A stretch of DNA of 64,000 nt, taken from Alphaproteobacteria bacterium. Lineage in GTDB: Bacteria > Pseudomonadota > Alphaproteobacteria > Sphingomonadales > Kordiimonadaceae. The DNA is taken from positions 1 to 64,000 of the forward strand of contig SBGU01000052.1 in NCBI GenBank assembly GCA_006226495.1. Reading direction: 5' to 3'. Positions within the stretch are counted from its first letter, which is position 1; each line of letters starts with the position of its first letter. The notes under the pieces are model-generated. The model was not told the DNA's origin, did not search any database, and worked only from the letters and a program-made list of their open reading frames with translations. Shown here in pieces: positions 12,086-21,010 of the stretch. The position numbers and the translations under genes were made by a program.

Positions 12086-12184
12086 TAGGGGCTTGCCTGC
12101 GCGTCCGCTTTGGCGGAAACTCGCGCCCGGAATATGCGCCACCGTTGCACGGGCCATATGCCGGGGGAAATTAAGGATACTGCC

Positions 12185-12595
12185 ATGGACCTCACCAATC
12201 GCCTGCCGGCTTTTGCCGGCCTTCTGGGACGCATTCTCTTGTCGCTGATCTTCATTTTCACGGGCCTTGGCAAGATCGCCGGGGGGTCGGCGGAGACCAT
12301 CGCCTATATGCAGGCCCATGGCCTCAGCCCCATGCTGTTCTGGCCTTCCGCCCTGTTCGAATTCCTGGCCGGCATCGCCATATTGCTGGGGGTCGGCACG
12401 CGCGGCGTGGCGCTGCTGCTCGCCGGTTTCTGCCTGTTGACCGCCTTCTGGTTCCACCGGGATTTCACCGACCAGATGCAGATGGTCCTGTTCATGAAGA
12501 ACCTGGGCCTGGCCGGCGGTTTCCTGATGCTGGTGCGCTGCGGCGCCGGGGAATACAGCATCGATGCCTGGAAATTCCGGGAGAGCGACCGCTAG
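12185..12595 (+). CDS. DoxX family membrane protein
   Basis: The 136-residue product has four hydrophobic helices and the DoxX-family opening GRILLSLIFIFTGLGKI followed by MQAHGLSP. Members are small inner-membrane proteins, some linked to redox or thiosulfate metabolism; no specific role can be assigned here. The ATG used starts MDLTNRLPAF; the frame extends 25 codons upstream into non-homologous sequence. It lies 100 bases after ubiB and ends 91 bases before coaBC on the same strand. Confidence 0.85.
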   Translation: MDLTNRLPAFAGLLGRILLSLIFIFTGLGKIAGGSAETIAYMQAHGLSPMLFWPSALFEFLAGIAILLGVGTRGVALLLAGFCLLTAFWFHRDFTDQMQMVLFMKNLGLAGGFLMLVRCGAGEYSIDAWKFRESDR

Positions 12596-12686
12596 GCGGC
12601 CCCACCCATCACGGGACTGTTTCATTGCGGCGGGCGGCAAAGCCCACTATATCTTCGGCAGACAATCAAACGGGACCGGACACGGC

Positions 12687-13892
12687 ATGCTTCAGGGCAA
12701 ACGCATACTTCTGATCATCTCGGGCGGGGTTGCCGCCTACAAGGCGCTCGATCTCGCGCGCCGGCTGATGGAACGCGGCGCCGATGTACGCGGTGTGCTG
12801 ACCGCAGGCGGCGCCGAGTTCATCACACCCATGGCGGTCGCCAGCCTGACCGGCAATCCCTGCTTCACCGACCTGTTTTCGCTGAAGGACGAGGCCGAGA
12901 TGGGCCATATCCGCCTGAGCCGCGAAGCCGACCTGATCCTGATCGCGCCCGCCAGCGCCGACCTGATGGCCAAGATGGCGGCAGGCCTTGCGAACGACCT
13001 GGCGTCCACGGTGCTTTTGGCCACCGACAAGCCGGTGCTGGCGGCGCCTGCCATGAATGCCCAGATGTGGGCGCACCCGGCCACCAAACGCAATATCACG
13101 GCCCTGAAGGCCGACGGCATCCGGTTCATCGAACCCGCAAGCGGCATGCTGGCCTGCGGCGAGGTCGGCCCGGGCCGGCTGGCGGACGTGATGGATATCG
13201 TCGCCGCCGTCGAGGACTTTTTTGGTGGTTCGGCCAAGCCGCTTGCCGGTAAACGCGCGGTCGTGACCGCCGGCCCGACCCATGAACCCATCGACCCCGT
13301 GCGCTATATCGCCAACCGCTCGTCCGGCAAGCAGGGCTTTGCCATCGCGGGGGCGCTCGCCGCCCTCGGCGCCGATGTCACGCTGGTGGCCGGCCCGACC
13401 GCCGAACCCACACCCGCGGGGGTAACCCGTGTCGATGTCGAAACCGCGCTTCAGATGCAGGCGGCGGTCGAGGCCGCGCTGCCCGCCGATGTGGCGGTGT
13501 GTGTGGCCGCCGTGGCCGACTGGCGCGTGGCCAATGGCGGCGCCCAAAAGCTCAAGAAATCAAAAGACGGTATTCCCGCACTCGAACTCAGCGAAAATCC
13601 GGACATTCTGGCCGGCCTTGCCAAACGTACCGAGGGCCGCCCCGCGCTGGTGGTCGGGTTTGCCGCCGAAACCGAAAATATTGTTGCCTATGCAACACAA
13701 AAACGCGCCCGCAAGGGCTGCGACCTGATTGTCGCCAACGACGTGTCGGCCGGCACCGGCATCATGGGCGGCACCGCCAATCAGGTGCATCTGATCAGCG
13801 AATCCGGCCATGAAAGCTGGCCCAGCCTCGACAAAAGCGAAGTCGCACGCCGGCTTGCCGCCAAAATCTCCGAACTGCTCTCCAATTCCTGA
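12687..13892 (+). CDS. coaBC: Bifunctional phosphopantothenoylcysteine decarboxylase / phosphopantothenate-cysteine ligase
   Basis: Two successive steps of coenzyme A synthesis in one 401-residue protein. The N-terminal CoaC flavoprotein domain shows GGVAAYKALDLARRL, ASADLMAKMAAGLANDL, PAMNAQMW and the active-site cysteine in GMLACGEVGPGR. The CoaB domain starts near residue 190 with TAGPTHEPIDPVRYI and NRSSGKQG, then AVADWR and SENPDIL. The start ATG gives the usual MLQGKRILLIISGG beginning. It is 12 bases before dut, a conserved pair. Confidence 0.96.
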   Translation: MLQGKRILLIISGGVAAYKALDLARRLMERGADVRGVLTAGGAEFITPMAVASLTGNPCFTDLFSLKDEAEMGHIRLSREADLILIAPASADLMAKMAAGLANDLASTVLLATDKPVLAAPAMNAQMWAHPATKRNITALKADGIRFIEPASGMLACGEVGPGRLADVMDIVAAVEDFFGGSAKPLAGKRAVVTAGPTHEPIDPVRYIANRSSGKQGFAIAGALAALGADVTLVAGPTAEPTPAGVTRVDVETALQMQAAVEAALPADVAVCVAAVADWRVANGGAQKLKKSKDGIPALELSENPDILAGLAKRTEGRPALVVGFAAETENIVAYATQKRARKGCDLIVANDVSAGTGIMGGTANQVHLISESGHESWPSLDKSEVARRLAAKISELLSNS

Positions 13893-13904
13893 AAGGTAAA
13901 ATCT

Positions 13905-14369
13905 ATGCGGGACACCAAGGTCGCCATCGAAGTCGTTCGTCTGCCGCACGGCGAGGGCCTGCCGCTGCCAAAATATGAAACCGCGCAAAGCGCCGGCATG
14001 GACCTGTATGCCGCACTGGCGGACGGCGAGACCGTGACGATCGGCGCCCTGGAGCGCGCCATGGTGCCCACGGGCCTTGCGATGGCGCTGCCGGCGGGTT
14101 TTGAGGCCCAGGTGCGCCCGCGTTCGGGCCTTGCCGCCAAAAACGGCGTCACCGTTCTGAACACCCCCGGCACCATCGACGCCGATTACCGGGGCGAAGT
14201 GAAGGTGATCCTCGTGAACCTGTCGAACCAGCCCTTCACCATCGAACGCGGCATGCGCATCGCCCAGATGATCATCGCCCCCGTCACCCAGGGCGCCTGG
14301 ACCGAGGTCGAGGTACTGGGCGAAACCGAACGCGGCACCGGCGGCTTCGGCTCCACCGGCACGCACTAG
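13905..14369 (+). CDS. dut: Deoxyuridine 5'-triphosphate nucleotidohydrolase
   Basis: Homotrimeric dUTPase that hydrolyses dUTP to dUMP, keeping uracil out of DNA and feeding dTMP synthesis. All five motifs are visible in the 154-residue product: [35 protein letters not shown] and the C-terminal [10 protein letters not shown] arm. Start and length match the family. The stop codon overlaps the next small gene by one base. Confidence 0.96.
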   Translation: MRDTKVAIEVVRLPHGEGLPLPKYETAQSAGMDLYAALADGETVTIGALERAMVPTGLAMALPAGFEAQVRPRSGLAAKNGVTVLNTPGTIDADYRGEVKVILVNLSNQPFTIERGMRIAQMIIAPVTQGAWTEVEVLGETERGTGGFGSTGTH

Positions 14370-14635
14370 TGTTTCCGCAAACGATAAAATGGATTGTTGG
14401 CGCGGCGGCATTCAGCTTCGCTCTGTCGACGATCGTATTACTCGTTTGCAGCGCGGTCGGCCTGGATATCGAGCTGTATTATCTCGTTGCCCTGACCGTT
14501 GCACCCGGCACCACATTCGCCTTGGTTGGCATGAAGAACCGACTGGCGGCTTGGGCGAGCTTGCCAATCAACCTGGCCGTCGCATTGTACATGGCGTTCT
14601 GGGGCGTCTGCGCCTTGTGGGGCAATTGCCTTTAG
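14369..14635 (+). CDS. Small hydrophobic membrane protein
   Basis: Not recognised. The 88-residue product has three hydrophobic segments (about 8-30, 36-54 and 62-86), separated by a short basic loop (MKNRLAAW). It starts with GTG that overlaps the dut stop, suggesting translational coupling. Codon use is less GC-extreme than in dut. It may be a genuine small inner-membrane protein; no function can be given. Confidence 0.5.
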   Translation: MFPQTIKWIVGAAAFSFALSTIVLLVCSAVGLDIELYYLVALTVAPGTTFALVGMKNRLAAWASLPINLAVALYMAFWGVCALWGNCL

Positions 14636-14662
14636 GCACGTCCTCAATACCTCACACTCTTG

Positions 14663-14685
14663 TATGGGCCCCACGCGGGCCCATA
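14663..14685 (+). terminator. Stem-loop after the dut transcript
   Basis: A perfect nine-bp stem (TATGGGCCC / GGGCCCATA) with a CACGC loop lies 28 bases past the small membrane gene. The following tract TATCATTCT is only partly T-rich, so termination is plausible rather than certain. Confidence 0.45.
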
Positions 14686-14725
14686 TATCATTCTGATATA
14701 ACAAGAGAGCAGTGAGGACCTGATC

Positions 14726-14932
14726 ATGAGCAAACGCTGGGCCTGCCCGAAATGTGGCTGCACGCATTATGAAGTGGATGAAATCACCTCCACCGGTGCG
14801 GGGCTGACCAAATTCTTCAATATCCAGAACCGGAAATACACGGCAGTGACCTGCCGCGACTGCAGCTATACCGAGTTCTACAAGGGCGAAACCAGCACCC
14901 TTGGCAACGTGCTCGACTTTTTCGGCAACTGA
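14726..14932 (+). CDS. Zinc-ribbon protein, possibly nucleic-acid-binding
   Basis: The 68-residue product carries CPKCGC near the N-terminus and CRDC near residue 47, a four-cysteine zinc ribbon, followed by YTEFYKG and a hydrophobic end LGNVLDFFGN. The architecture matches the small Zn-ribbon family formerly called DUF2082, annotated as possibly nucleic-acid-binding. Function is unknown. It stands alone between the dut hairpin and the E1-like gene. Confidence 0.8.
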   Translation: MSKRWACPKCGCTHYEVDEITSTGAGLTKFFNIQNRKYTAVTCRDCSYTEFYKGETSTLGNVLDFFGN

Positions 14933-15038
14933 TTCTCTGCATTAGCCCACCGAAGGGGGTTCGCGGACCCGGTCTATTGCGCTATGGATGCGGAAGCAGG
15001 CGACATGTGCCTGTATCCGCAAACAAGATAGCGACCTT

Positions 15039-15803
15039 ATGGACCTGACCGACGACCAGCTTGAACGATATGCCCGGCACATCATCCTGCGTGATGTGGG
15101 TGGTGCGGGGCAGATTGCGCTTTTGAAGGCCAGGGTGCTGGTGGTGGGCGCCGGCGGCCTGGGCGCGCCCCTCCTTATGTATCTGGCCGCCGCGGGTGTT
15201 GGCACCATCGGTATTGTCGATAATGACGTGGTGGAGCTGTCGAACCTGCAGCGGCAGGTGATCCACACCACAGCAGACGTCGGCCGGCCCAAGGTGGTGA
15301 GTGCCGCCGAAAAGATTGCCGCCCTGAACCCGGACGTGACCGTGGTGCCCCACCCGGAACGGCTGACCGCCGAAAACGCCGCCGCCATCATCGGCCAGTA
15401 TGACATCGTCGCCGACGGCACCGACAATTTCGCCACCCGGCATCTGGTGAACGACACCTGTGTGGCGCTTCGTAAAACCCTCGTGTCCGCAGCACTTGGC
15501 CCCTATGAGGGGCAGGTGGCCACCTTCAAGCCGCATGCGGGTGACGGCCTGCCCTGTTACCGCTGTTTCCTGCCCGATGAGCCGGGCCCGGATGCCCAGC
15601 GCACCTGTTCCGATTTCGGCATCCTGGGGGCGGTGGCCGGCATGGTCGGCACCATGCAGGCCCTTGAGGTCCTCAAGGAAATCACCGGAGTTGGCGACAG
15701 CCTCGCCGGCAGGCTCTTGCTTGTCGACGCCCTATCCATGAACAGCCGCAAACTGAAGCTGCCGGCCGATCCGGCCTGCAAGACCTGCGGCCACAAGGAC
15801 TGA
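15039..15803 (+). CDS. HesA/MoeB/ThiF family adenylyltransferase
   Basis: E1-like enzyme that adenylates the C-terminal glycine of a sulfur-carrier protein (MoaD or ThiS) for molybdopterin or thiamine synthesis. The 254-residue product has the nucleotide-binding GAGGLGAP and DNDVVELSNLQRQ motifs, a conserved TCSDFGILG cysteine, and zinc-binding pairs CYRC and CKTC. The ATG gives the typical MDLTDDQLERYARHI start. No rhodanese domain. MoeB and ThiF cannot be told apart from sequence alone, so no symbol is given. The next gene follows by 14 bases. Confidence 0.88.
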   Translation: MDLTDDQLERYARHIILRDVGGAGQIALLKARVLVVGAGGLGAPLLMYLAAAGVGTIGIVDNDVVELSNLQRQVIHTTADVGRPKVVSAAEKIAALNPDVTVVPHPERLTAENAAAIIGQYDIVADGTDNFATRHLVNDTCVALRKTLVSAALGPYEGQVATFKPHAGDGLPCYRCFLPDEPGPDAQRTCSDFGILGAVAGMVGTMQALEVLKEITGVGDSLAGRLLLVDALSMNSRKLKLPADPACKTCGHKD

Positions 15804-15817
15804 CCCGAGGACCCCTT

Positions 15818-16237
15818 ATGGCCAAGAAACCGACACGCCGCCCCATGACCCTCCTGGTGATCAGCCCCGTGGCCGACCGTATCCATATGGCGCTGATGAC
15901 CGGCGCCACCGCCGCCGCCATGGGCCGGCCCGTGACCTATTTTTTCTCGAAAGGCGCCGTGAAGTTCCTGACCGAAGACGGCCGCGCCGGCCTTGTGGCC
16001 AGCGACACGCGCGGCATGGCGGCGATGGATGCCGCACTGGATGAAAAAGGCGTGGCCGACACCGGCCTTCTGCTCGATGGCCTGGCCGCCATGGAAGTGC
16101 GTTTCATCGCCTGCGAAAGCGGCATGCGCGAACATGATATCGACCCCGCGAGCCTGATCCTGCGCCCGGCCATCGAAATCGGTGGCCTCGCCGCCATCCT
16201 TGAGGACGGCGAAGGCGGCGACTGGCTGACCTTCTGA
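15818..16237 (+). CDS. DsrE/DsrF-like family protein
   Basis: The 139-residue product has a Rossmann-like DsrE fold pattern: a beta-strand TLLVISPVADRIHMALMTGATAAAMGRPV, here shortened as LLVISP, then FFSKGAVKF, and a C-terminal cysteine in RFIACESGM. That cysteine lies where other family members carry the sulfur-relay cysteine. It follows the E1-like gene by 14 bases, so both may belong to a sulfur-transfer function; this is inferred from context. Confidence 0.7.
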   Translation: MAKKPTRRPMTLLVISPVADRIHMALMTGATAAAMGRPVTYFFSKGAVKFLTEDGRAGLVASDTRGMAAMDAALDEKGVADTGLLLDGLAAMEVRFIACESGMREHDIDPASLILRPAIEIGGLAAILEDGEGGDWLTF

Positions 16238-16241
16238 GGCC

Positions 16242-17027
16242 CTAACCCCCCTCGCCCGCACCATCCGCCTGCTGCGCCGCATTCTTGTCGGTGAAGTTTG
16301 TCACCTCGATGCTGTAGACCTCCTGCAGGAACAGATACAGGAACCCGAGCGACAGGAAGAGCACGGTGATGCCGGTCGCCGCCGACTGGAACTGGATCTT
16401 TTCAGGGCTGAAGGTAATGGAATGCAGCGGCTGTGCCGCAGGTGCCGCGACCGGTCCTGCCGCAATAGCCGCTTGCGGTGGCGCATCCGGTGCGCCGCCC
16501 GCAGGATGGCCCGGCTGCACACCCTTCTGGCGGGTCGCCGCAGCTTCGATGCTGTGCATCACATTGCCGGCACGGTACAGCTCGTACCCTGAAAACAGGA
16601 TGCCGCAACCACAAATGCCGACCACCACGATCAGCAGGATATCAGCCGCCTTGCGCTGGAAGGTAAGCAGCCGGACATTATGGTCCCATATCTTGGCAAG
16701 GGCCTGGTTCTGCGCACCGATCGCGAGATAATAGTCGCGGCGCGCGCTCCTGGCGGCCTTCCATTCCGCCTGTTCAAGCGATGCGGCCTGGGCCTGCAAT
16801 TCTTTTATCTGTGTGTCCTGCTGGGTCATCAACTGGGACCGCACATCAATTTCCTGTTTCGCGGCTGAAAGCTGTGCCGCCAGGCTTTCGATACAGGCAT
16901 CAGGCGTCTGCCCTTCGGCGCAGGTGCCGGCGCCATCGGCGCCCTGTACACCTTGTGCGCCAACCATCAGCAAGACCACAAACGACAGCCGCACCAGCAG
17001 GTCAAGCCCTGTACGCCCGGCCTTCAT
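16242..17027 (-). CDS. Uncharacterised coiled-coil inner-membrane protein
   Basis: Not recognised. The 261-residue product has a signal-like N-terminal helix (LLVRLSFVVLLMVGAQGVQG), a periplasmic part with two cysteines (GTCAEGQTPDACI), a coiled coil of about 50 residues rich in Gln, Ala and Lys, and a membrane helix (ILLIVVVGICGCGILFSGY). An Ala/Pro/Gly linker and a second helix (GITVLFLSLGFLYLFLQEVY) near the C-terminus follow. The start overlaps the upstream gene stop as ATGA, so the two are translated together. The tail VYSIEVTNF ends outside the helix. Confidence 0.65.
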   Translation of the reverse strand: MKAGRTGLDLLVRLSFVVLLMVGAQGVQGADGAGTCAEGQTPDACIESLAAQLSAAKQEIDVRSQLMTQQDTQIKELQAQAASLEQAEWKAARSARRDYYLAIGAQNQALAKIWDHNVRLLTFQRKAADILLIVVVGICGCGILFSGYELYRAGNVMHSIEAAATRQKGVQPGHPAGGAPDAPPQAAIAAGPVAAPAAQPLHSITFSPEKIQFQSAATGITVLFLSLGFLYLFLQEVYSIEVTNFTDKNAAQQADGAGEGG

Positions 17028-17515
17028 TGTGTCGCCCCCTTGCATTCGGGCAGGTTCTTGCCGAGGTCGGTATAACAATATAGGGGGAGTTTCGGCTCTA
17101 TGATGACACCGCCACCCTGACCGCCGCCCTGACCGCCACCTTGGCCGCCACCAGTCCCTCCTCCTGTGCCGTCCGGTAGTCCGGGCAACACCGGTGTCCC
17201 CGTGCCACCGGTCGACTTTTCGGTACCATGGCCCAATGACCGCGCCAGGGCGTCAAAATCCAGAACCGCTTTAGGCAAGCCATACATTGTGCGCAGCTTG
17301 TCCAATTTCTCGTCCGATTGGCGTTGCAACTGGTACTTTTCCAATGGCGTCGGCGCCAGCCTGGCTTTCTCGTTCAGGAGTTTGGCCTGTTGCAACAGAC
17401 CAATGGCTTCGGCCTGGTCCGGCAGGGCAGGCAAGGCTTCGTCGGATGCGTAAGCAGGCGTGACACCAGCCAGCGCCATGAGCACGGCGCCCAAAATCAG
17501 AATGCGGTTCATCAT
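17024..17515 (-). CDS. Uncharacterised secreted protein with Gly/Gln repeat
   Basis: Not recognised. The 163-residue product has a clear signal peptide (ILILGAVLMALAGVTPAYA-SD) and an alpha-helical middle with Leu, Gln and Lys. A low-complexity stretch follows (TGGGTGGGQGGGQGGGQGGG, about 115-135), then a short end with two cysteines (LYCYTDLGKNLPEC). The repeat would be extended and flexible. It is the first gene of a two-gene unit with the coiled-coil membrane protein, suggesting a joint envelope role. Confidence 0.65.
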   Translation of the reverse strand: MMNRILILGAVLMALAGVTPAYASDEALPALPDQAEAIGLLQQAKLLNEKARLAPTPLEKYQLQRQSDEKLDKLRTMYGLPKAVLDFDALARSLGHGTEKSTGGTGTPVLPGLPDGTGGGTGGGQGGGQGGGQGGGVIIEPKLPLYCYTDLGKNLPECKGATQ

Positions 17516-17595
17516 AGCCCCCTATGAATTGCAATCAGCGGGTGCAGTGTACCGGAAAAATTCGTTTTTTGATAGCTGTGGCCGGGGCGTGCGGC

Positions 17596-18294
17596 TCAGG
17601 CCTCGGCAAGCGCCATGCGCACGGCGGCTTCGGCATGGATGGCGGTCGTGTCGAGAAGCGGCATATCGGTGTCCCGGGGCCCGACCAGCATGGTGATCTC
17701 GGTGCAGCCCAGGATGACGGCCTCGGCGCCTGCGGCCTTCAGTTTGTTGATGACGCGCAAATAGCCGGCCCGGGATACATCGCTGATGGCGCCAAGGCAC
17801 AGTTCGTCATAAATGACCCGGTTCACGAAAGACTGCCCGTCCGTGTCCGGTACCAGCACATCAATGCCGAACCGGTCCCTGAGGCGACCCTTGTAGAAAT
17901 CCTGTTCCATGGTGAAGCGTGTGCCCAGAAGGCCGACTTTCCGGATACCCCGGGCCCGGATCACCTCGGCGGTGGCGTCCGCCAGATGCACTACGGGGAT
18001 GGAGATGGCAGCGGCAATCTCGTCCACCACCTTGTGCATGGTATTGGTGCAGATCAGCAGGAAATCGGCGCCTGCGGCCTCCACCTGCCGCGCGGCGGCG
18101 GCCAGTTCATCAGCGGCACCCGCCCAGTCGTCCGCATACTGGCGCGCCTTGATGCCTTCGAAATCGACACTGACCATGGCGATCTTTGCCGAATGGTGGC
18201 CGCCCAGCGCCTTCTGGATGCCCCGGTTGATCGCAGCATAATAAAGTGCTGTCGATTCCCAGCTCATGCCACCCAGAAGGCCGATGGTTTTCAT
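17596..18294 (-). CDS. Aspartate/glutamate racemase family protein
   Basis: PLP-independent racemase family using two cysteines as acid/base pair. The 232-residue product begins MKTIGLLGGMSWEST, typical of the aspartate racemase group. The two catalytic cysteines are C82 in ICTNTMHK and C197 in LGCTEI. It is the second gene of a pair with pheA (10-base gap). D-aspartate production is the usual assignment for this subfamily, but substrate specificity cannot be read from the sequence. Confidence 0.88.
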   Translation of the reverse strand: MKTIGLLGGMSWESTALYYAAINRGIQKALGGHHSAKIAMVSVDFEGIKARQYADDWAGAADELAAAARQVEAAGADFLLICTNTMHKVVDEIAAAISIPVVHLADATAEVIRARGIRKVGLLGTRFTMEQDFYKGRLRDRFGIDVLVPDTDGQSFVNRVIYDELCLGAISDVSRAGYLRVINKLKAAGAEAVILGCTEITMLVGPRDTDMPLLDTTAIHAEAAVRMALAEA

Positions 18295-18304
18295 TTTTCC
18301 TGCC

Positions 18305-19165
18305 TCAGCTCAGGCCGCGCGGGCGTTCCTGCAGATAGGTGCCCAGCACGCGCACCCGTTTGGCATGGAAACGCAGTTCTTCCATCGCACGGGCCACATT
18401 GGCCATGCCTTCATGGCCTTCGATGTCGGCATAAAATTCGGACGCGGTGAAACTGTCCGATTCGTAATAGCTTTCCAGCTTGGTCATGTTCACCTGGTTG
18501 GTGGCAAATCCGCCCAGGGCTTTATAAAGTGCGGCCGGAATGTTGCGCACCTCGAAGGTGAAGCTGGTCATGGTCGGGCCGGCCATTTCGGCAACATCGG
18601 CCCGGTGGCGCGACAGCACCACAAAGCGCGTGGTATTATGGCCTTCATCCTGGATATCGGCCTTCAGTATCTTGAGGCCATAAACTTCGGCCGCAAGCCG
18701 GCTGGCAATGGCGGCCACTGTCTTGTCGCCCTTTTCCGCCACATACCGCGCCGAGCCCGCCGTATCGGCGAACGGCAGGCGGTCGAGGCCCATATCGCGC
18801 AGGGTGCGGCGGCACTGGCCCAGCGCCTGCACATGGCTGGTAACGGACGTGATGGTGCTTTCATCGGCATCGGCTGTCACGAGAAGGCAGTGGCGGATGG
18901 TTTCGAAATGTTCACCGATGATGAACAGTCCGCTGCCCGGCAACAGCAGGTGAATATCGGCCACCCGGCCGGCGGTCGAGTTTTCGATGGGAATCATCGC
19001 CAGGCGCGCATCGCCCTTGCTGACCGCGGCAAGCGCGTCCTCAAAGCTCGGGCAGGGCAGAACCTCCATATCCGGAAACTTCGCCTGGCAGGCCATATGC
19101 GAATAGGCGCCAAGCTCGCCCTGGAAGGCGATCATGTTCTGGGGGTCTGTCTTTTGCCCGGTCAT
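18305..19165 (-). CDS. pheA: Prephenate dehydratase
   Basis: Converts prephenate to phenylpyruvate in phenylalanine synthesis. The 286-residue product starts MTGQKTDPQNMIAFQGELGAYS, trimmed here to MIAFQGELGAYS. It carries the catalytic-domain motif TTRFVVLSRH near 185 and a C-terminal ACT domain (FTFEVRNIPAALYKALGGF, then KLESY) that normally binds phenylalanine for feedback control. There is no chorismate mutase domain. The frame is open 64 codons upstream without homology. Divergent from the cytochrome c gene, a common alphaproteobacterial arrangement. Confidence 0.94.
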   Translation of the reverse strand: MTGQKTDPQNMIAFQGELGAYSHMACQAKFPDMEVLPCPSFEDALAAVSKGDARLAMIPIENSTAGRVADIHLLLPGSGLFIIGEHFETIRHCLLVTADADESTITSVTSHVQALGQCRRTLRDMGLDRLPFADTAGSARYVAEKGDKTVAAIASRLAAEVYGLKILKADIQDEGHNTTRFVVLSRHRADVAEMAGPTMTSFTFEVRNIPAALYKALGGFATNQVNMTKLESYYESDSFTASEFYADIEGHEGMANVARAMEELRFHAKRVRVLGTYLQERPRGLS

Positions 19166-19445
19166 TGTCTGAAATCCTGAGAAAATAAATGGTTTGGGGA
19201 CAGCATTAGTGCCGATGCGCCTGCCCCAAGTCAACGCGCCAGATGCTTTCTTTGTTGATGCGCCTGCCCCTGCGCGCATGTGTCGCGCCAAAAAAATATG
19301 AAAATGTGCCCGAACTGTGTAAAAAGCTGCAAATGACGTCTTGAAGTTCGGGGGCATCAGCGGCTATTGTCGCGCGCGAACTGGCCAGCCTGTCAGGGGT
19401 TCTGGCCGCGAGAATTTTGGTGCTCGCCTTGAAGGAGAAGAGCCT

Positions 19446-20057
19446 GTGGATTCCTTTGAGTGGAATAAAATCTTTGCCGGTGTCATTGGCACCGCGCTTC
19501 TGATCATGGTGATCTCGACCGTTTCCAGTAGCCTATTCCATGAAGGCGAAGGTCATGGCGAAGGTCATGCAAAACCCGCCTTCACCATTGAAGTGGCATC
19601 CGAAGACACCGGTGCAGCCGAAGTGGAAGAAAAGGCAGTGCCGCTGGCTGTGCTGCTGGCAAGCGCCGACCCGGCCAAGGGTGAGCGCCAGTTTGCCAAG
19701 TGCAAAAGCTGCCACACCGCCGACGCCGGCAAAAAAGACGGCACGGGTCCGCACCTCTATGGTGTGCTTGGCCGCGCAGTCGCGGGCGTAGAAGGTTTCG
19801 GTTATTCCGACGACCTGCATGCTGTTGGCGGCGACTGGACCTGGGAAAAGATGGACCACTGGCTGGACAGCCCGAAAGCCATGGCAAAAGGCACCAAGAT
19901 GGCCTTCGCCGGCCTGAAGAAAGCCGATCAGCGCGCCGACCTGCTGGCCTATCTGAACAGCATGTCCGACAATCCGCTGCCGCTGCCGGAAGTTGCTGAC
20001 GAGCCCGCCGCCGAGGAAGCTGCCCCGGCTGAAGCGGAAGAGCATTCCGGTCGCTAG
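19446..20057 (+). CDS. Membrane-anchored class I cytochrome c (CycM type)
   Basis: Electron carrier, probably between the bc1 complex and a terminal oxidase. The product from the GTG start (AAGGAGAAG just upstream) is 203 residues. It has an N-terminal membrane anchor (IFAGVIGTALLIMVISTV), a charged linker with a HEGEGHGEGH stretch, the haem-binding CKSCH (C86, C89, H90) and the probable axial Met152 in GTKMAFAG. The C-terminal tail is Glu/Ala/Pro-rich. It is divergent from pheA. Confidence 0.92.
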   Translation: MDSFEWNKIFAGVIGTALLIMVISTVSSSLFHEGEGHGEGHAKPAFTIEVASEDTGAAEVEEKAVPLAVLLASADPAKGERQFAKCKSCHTADAGKKDGTGPHLYGVLGRAVAGVEGFGYSDDLHAVGGDWTWEKMDHWLDSPKAMAKGTKMAFAGLKKADQRADLLAYLNSMSDNPLPLPEVADEPAAEEAAPAEAEEHSGR

Positions 20058-20089
20058 GACTTCGCCCGATCGGGCAAGGGAGCAGGAAG

Positions 20090-20118
20090 CGGCGGGCCTT
20101 ACGGGGTCCGCCGTTTCT
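20090..20118 (+). terminator. Terminator after the cytochrome c gene
   Basis: A nine-bp stem (CGGCGGGCC / GGTCCGCCG, one G-U pair) with a six-base loop and a following TTTCT lies about 30 bases after the cytochrome c stop, before the convergent NlpC/P60 gene. Confidence 0.6.
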
Positions 20119-20137
20119 CATTTCAGGGGTCGTCAGA

Positions 20138-21010
20138 TCAATCAGCGAGCCGGCGGAAGCCCAGGAACGCCGGTTTGCCCGGCCTGTCGCCCATCTGGGC
20201 CGCAACCCAGCCGGTGACATCCTCGACGGGGTCGATGGTCACGGCCATGTGGGTCGCGTTGGCGTGCAACAGGTGCACGGCATCAATCATCCAGCCAACA
20301 TGGCCGGGGAAAAAGGCAAGGTCGCCGCGCGCCGGGCTTTCGCCAGCCTCCAAAGGCCGGCCAAGGGTCGCAAGCTGGGGACCGCTGTCGCGGTGGACGC
20401 GGTAGCCGGCGCGCGCGAGCGCGAGCTGCACGAGCCCGCTGCAATCGATCCCGAACGCCGACCGGCCGCCCCAAAGGTAGGGCGCGCCAATGAAGGCTTC
20501 GGCCTGATCCACCGGATCGGCCTTTTCGCTGCCGACGGCCACCAGGTGTTTTGCATACAGCCAGCCGCCTTCTTCCATGGGCAGGAACCCGTTCTCGGCG
20601 GGGGCGACCATGCGCACAAACGATCCCATGGGCAACAGGGCGGCCGGCGCCGATTTCAGGTCGGGCTCGCTGTAGCGGTGGCTCAGCGGCACGGCGACAC
20701 GGTGGGTCGGCACACCGCCATAGGGCGCGACCGCATCCGACACCACCCAGCCGGTATAATGGTCGATATGGCTGAGCACGCGGCACCAGGCGCCCCGGTC
20801 TTCCAGAAGCTGCAGCGGTTCACCGAACAATATGGTGCTGAGCGCGCGGGCCTCATAGGCCGGCTCAGCCAGCAAGGGCGTGAAGGACGCAACACAGGTC
20901 AGGTGGATATGGTCGCCGACCATAAGACCGGGTCGGCTGTCGCTCAGGTTTTCGGGGTCATGAAGCGGCGGCAGTCCAAACGGTGTCAGCAGATGCCGGC
21001 GTTCAGACAT
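20138..21010 (-). CDS. NlpC/P60 family peptidase with SH3-like domain (C40)
   Basis: Probable cell-wall gamma-D-glutamyl-diamino-acid endopeptidase. The 290-residue product has an SH3b-like N-terminal half (about 30-160) and a C40 catalytic domain. Cys190 lies in GIDCSGLVQLALARAGY and His237 in FFPGHVGWMID, with a following HANATHMAV strand. No signal peptide is visible, as in many alphaproteobacterial relatives. It overlaps the upstream MarR gene by eight bases and lies downstream of the M17 aminopeptidase, suggesting a peptidoglycan-peptide recycling unit. Confidence 0.9.
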   Translation of the reverse strand: MSERRHLLTPFGLPPLHDPENLSDSRPGLMVGDHIHLTCVASFTPLLAEPAYEARALSTILFGEPLQLLEDRGAWCRVLSHIDHYTGWVVSDAVAPYGGVPTHRVAVPLSHRYSEPDLKSAPAALLPMGSFVRMVAPAENGFLPMEEGGWLYAKHLVAVGSEKADPVDQAEAFIGAPYLWGGRSAFGIDCSGLVQLALARAGYRVHRDSGPQLATLGRPLEAGESPARGDLAFFPGHVGWMIDAVHLLHANATHMAVTIDPVEDVTGWVAAQMGDRPGKPAFLGFRRLAD

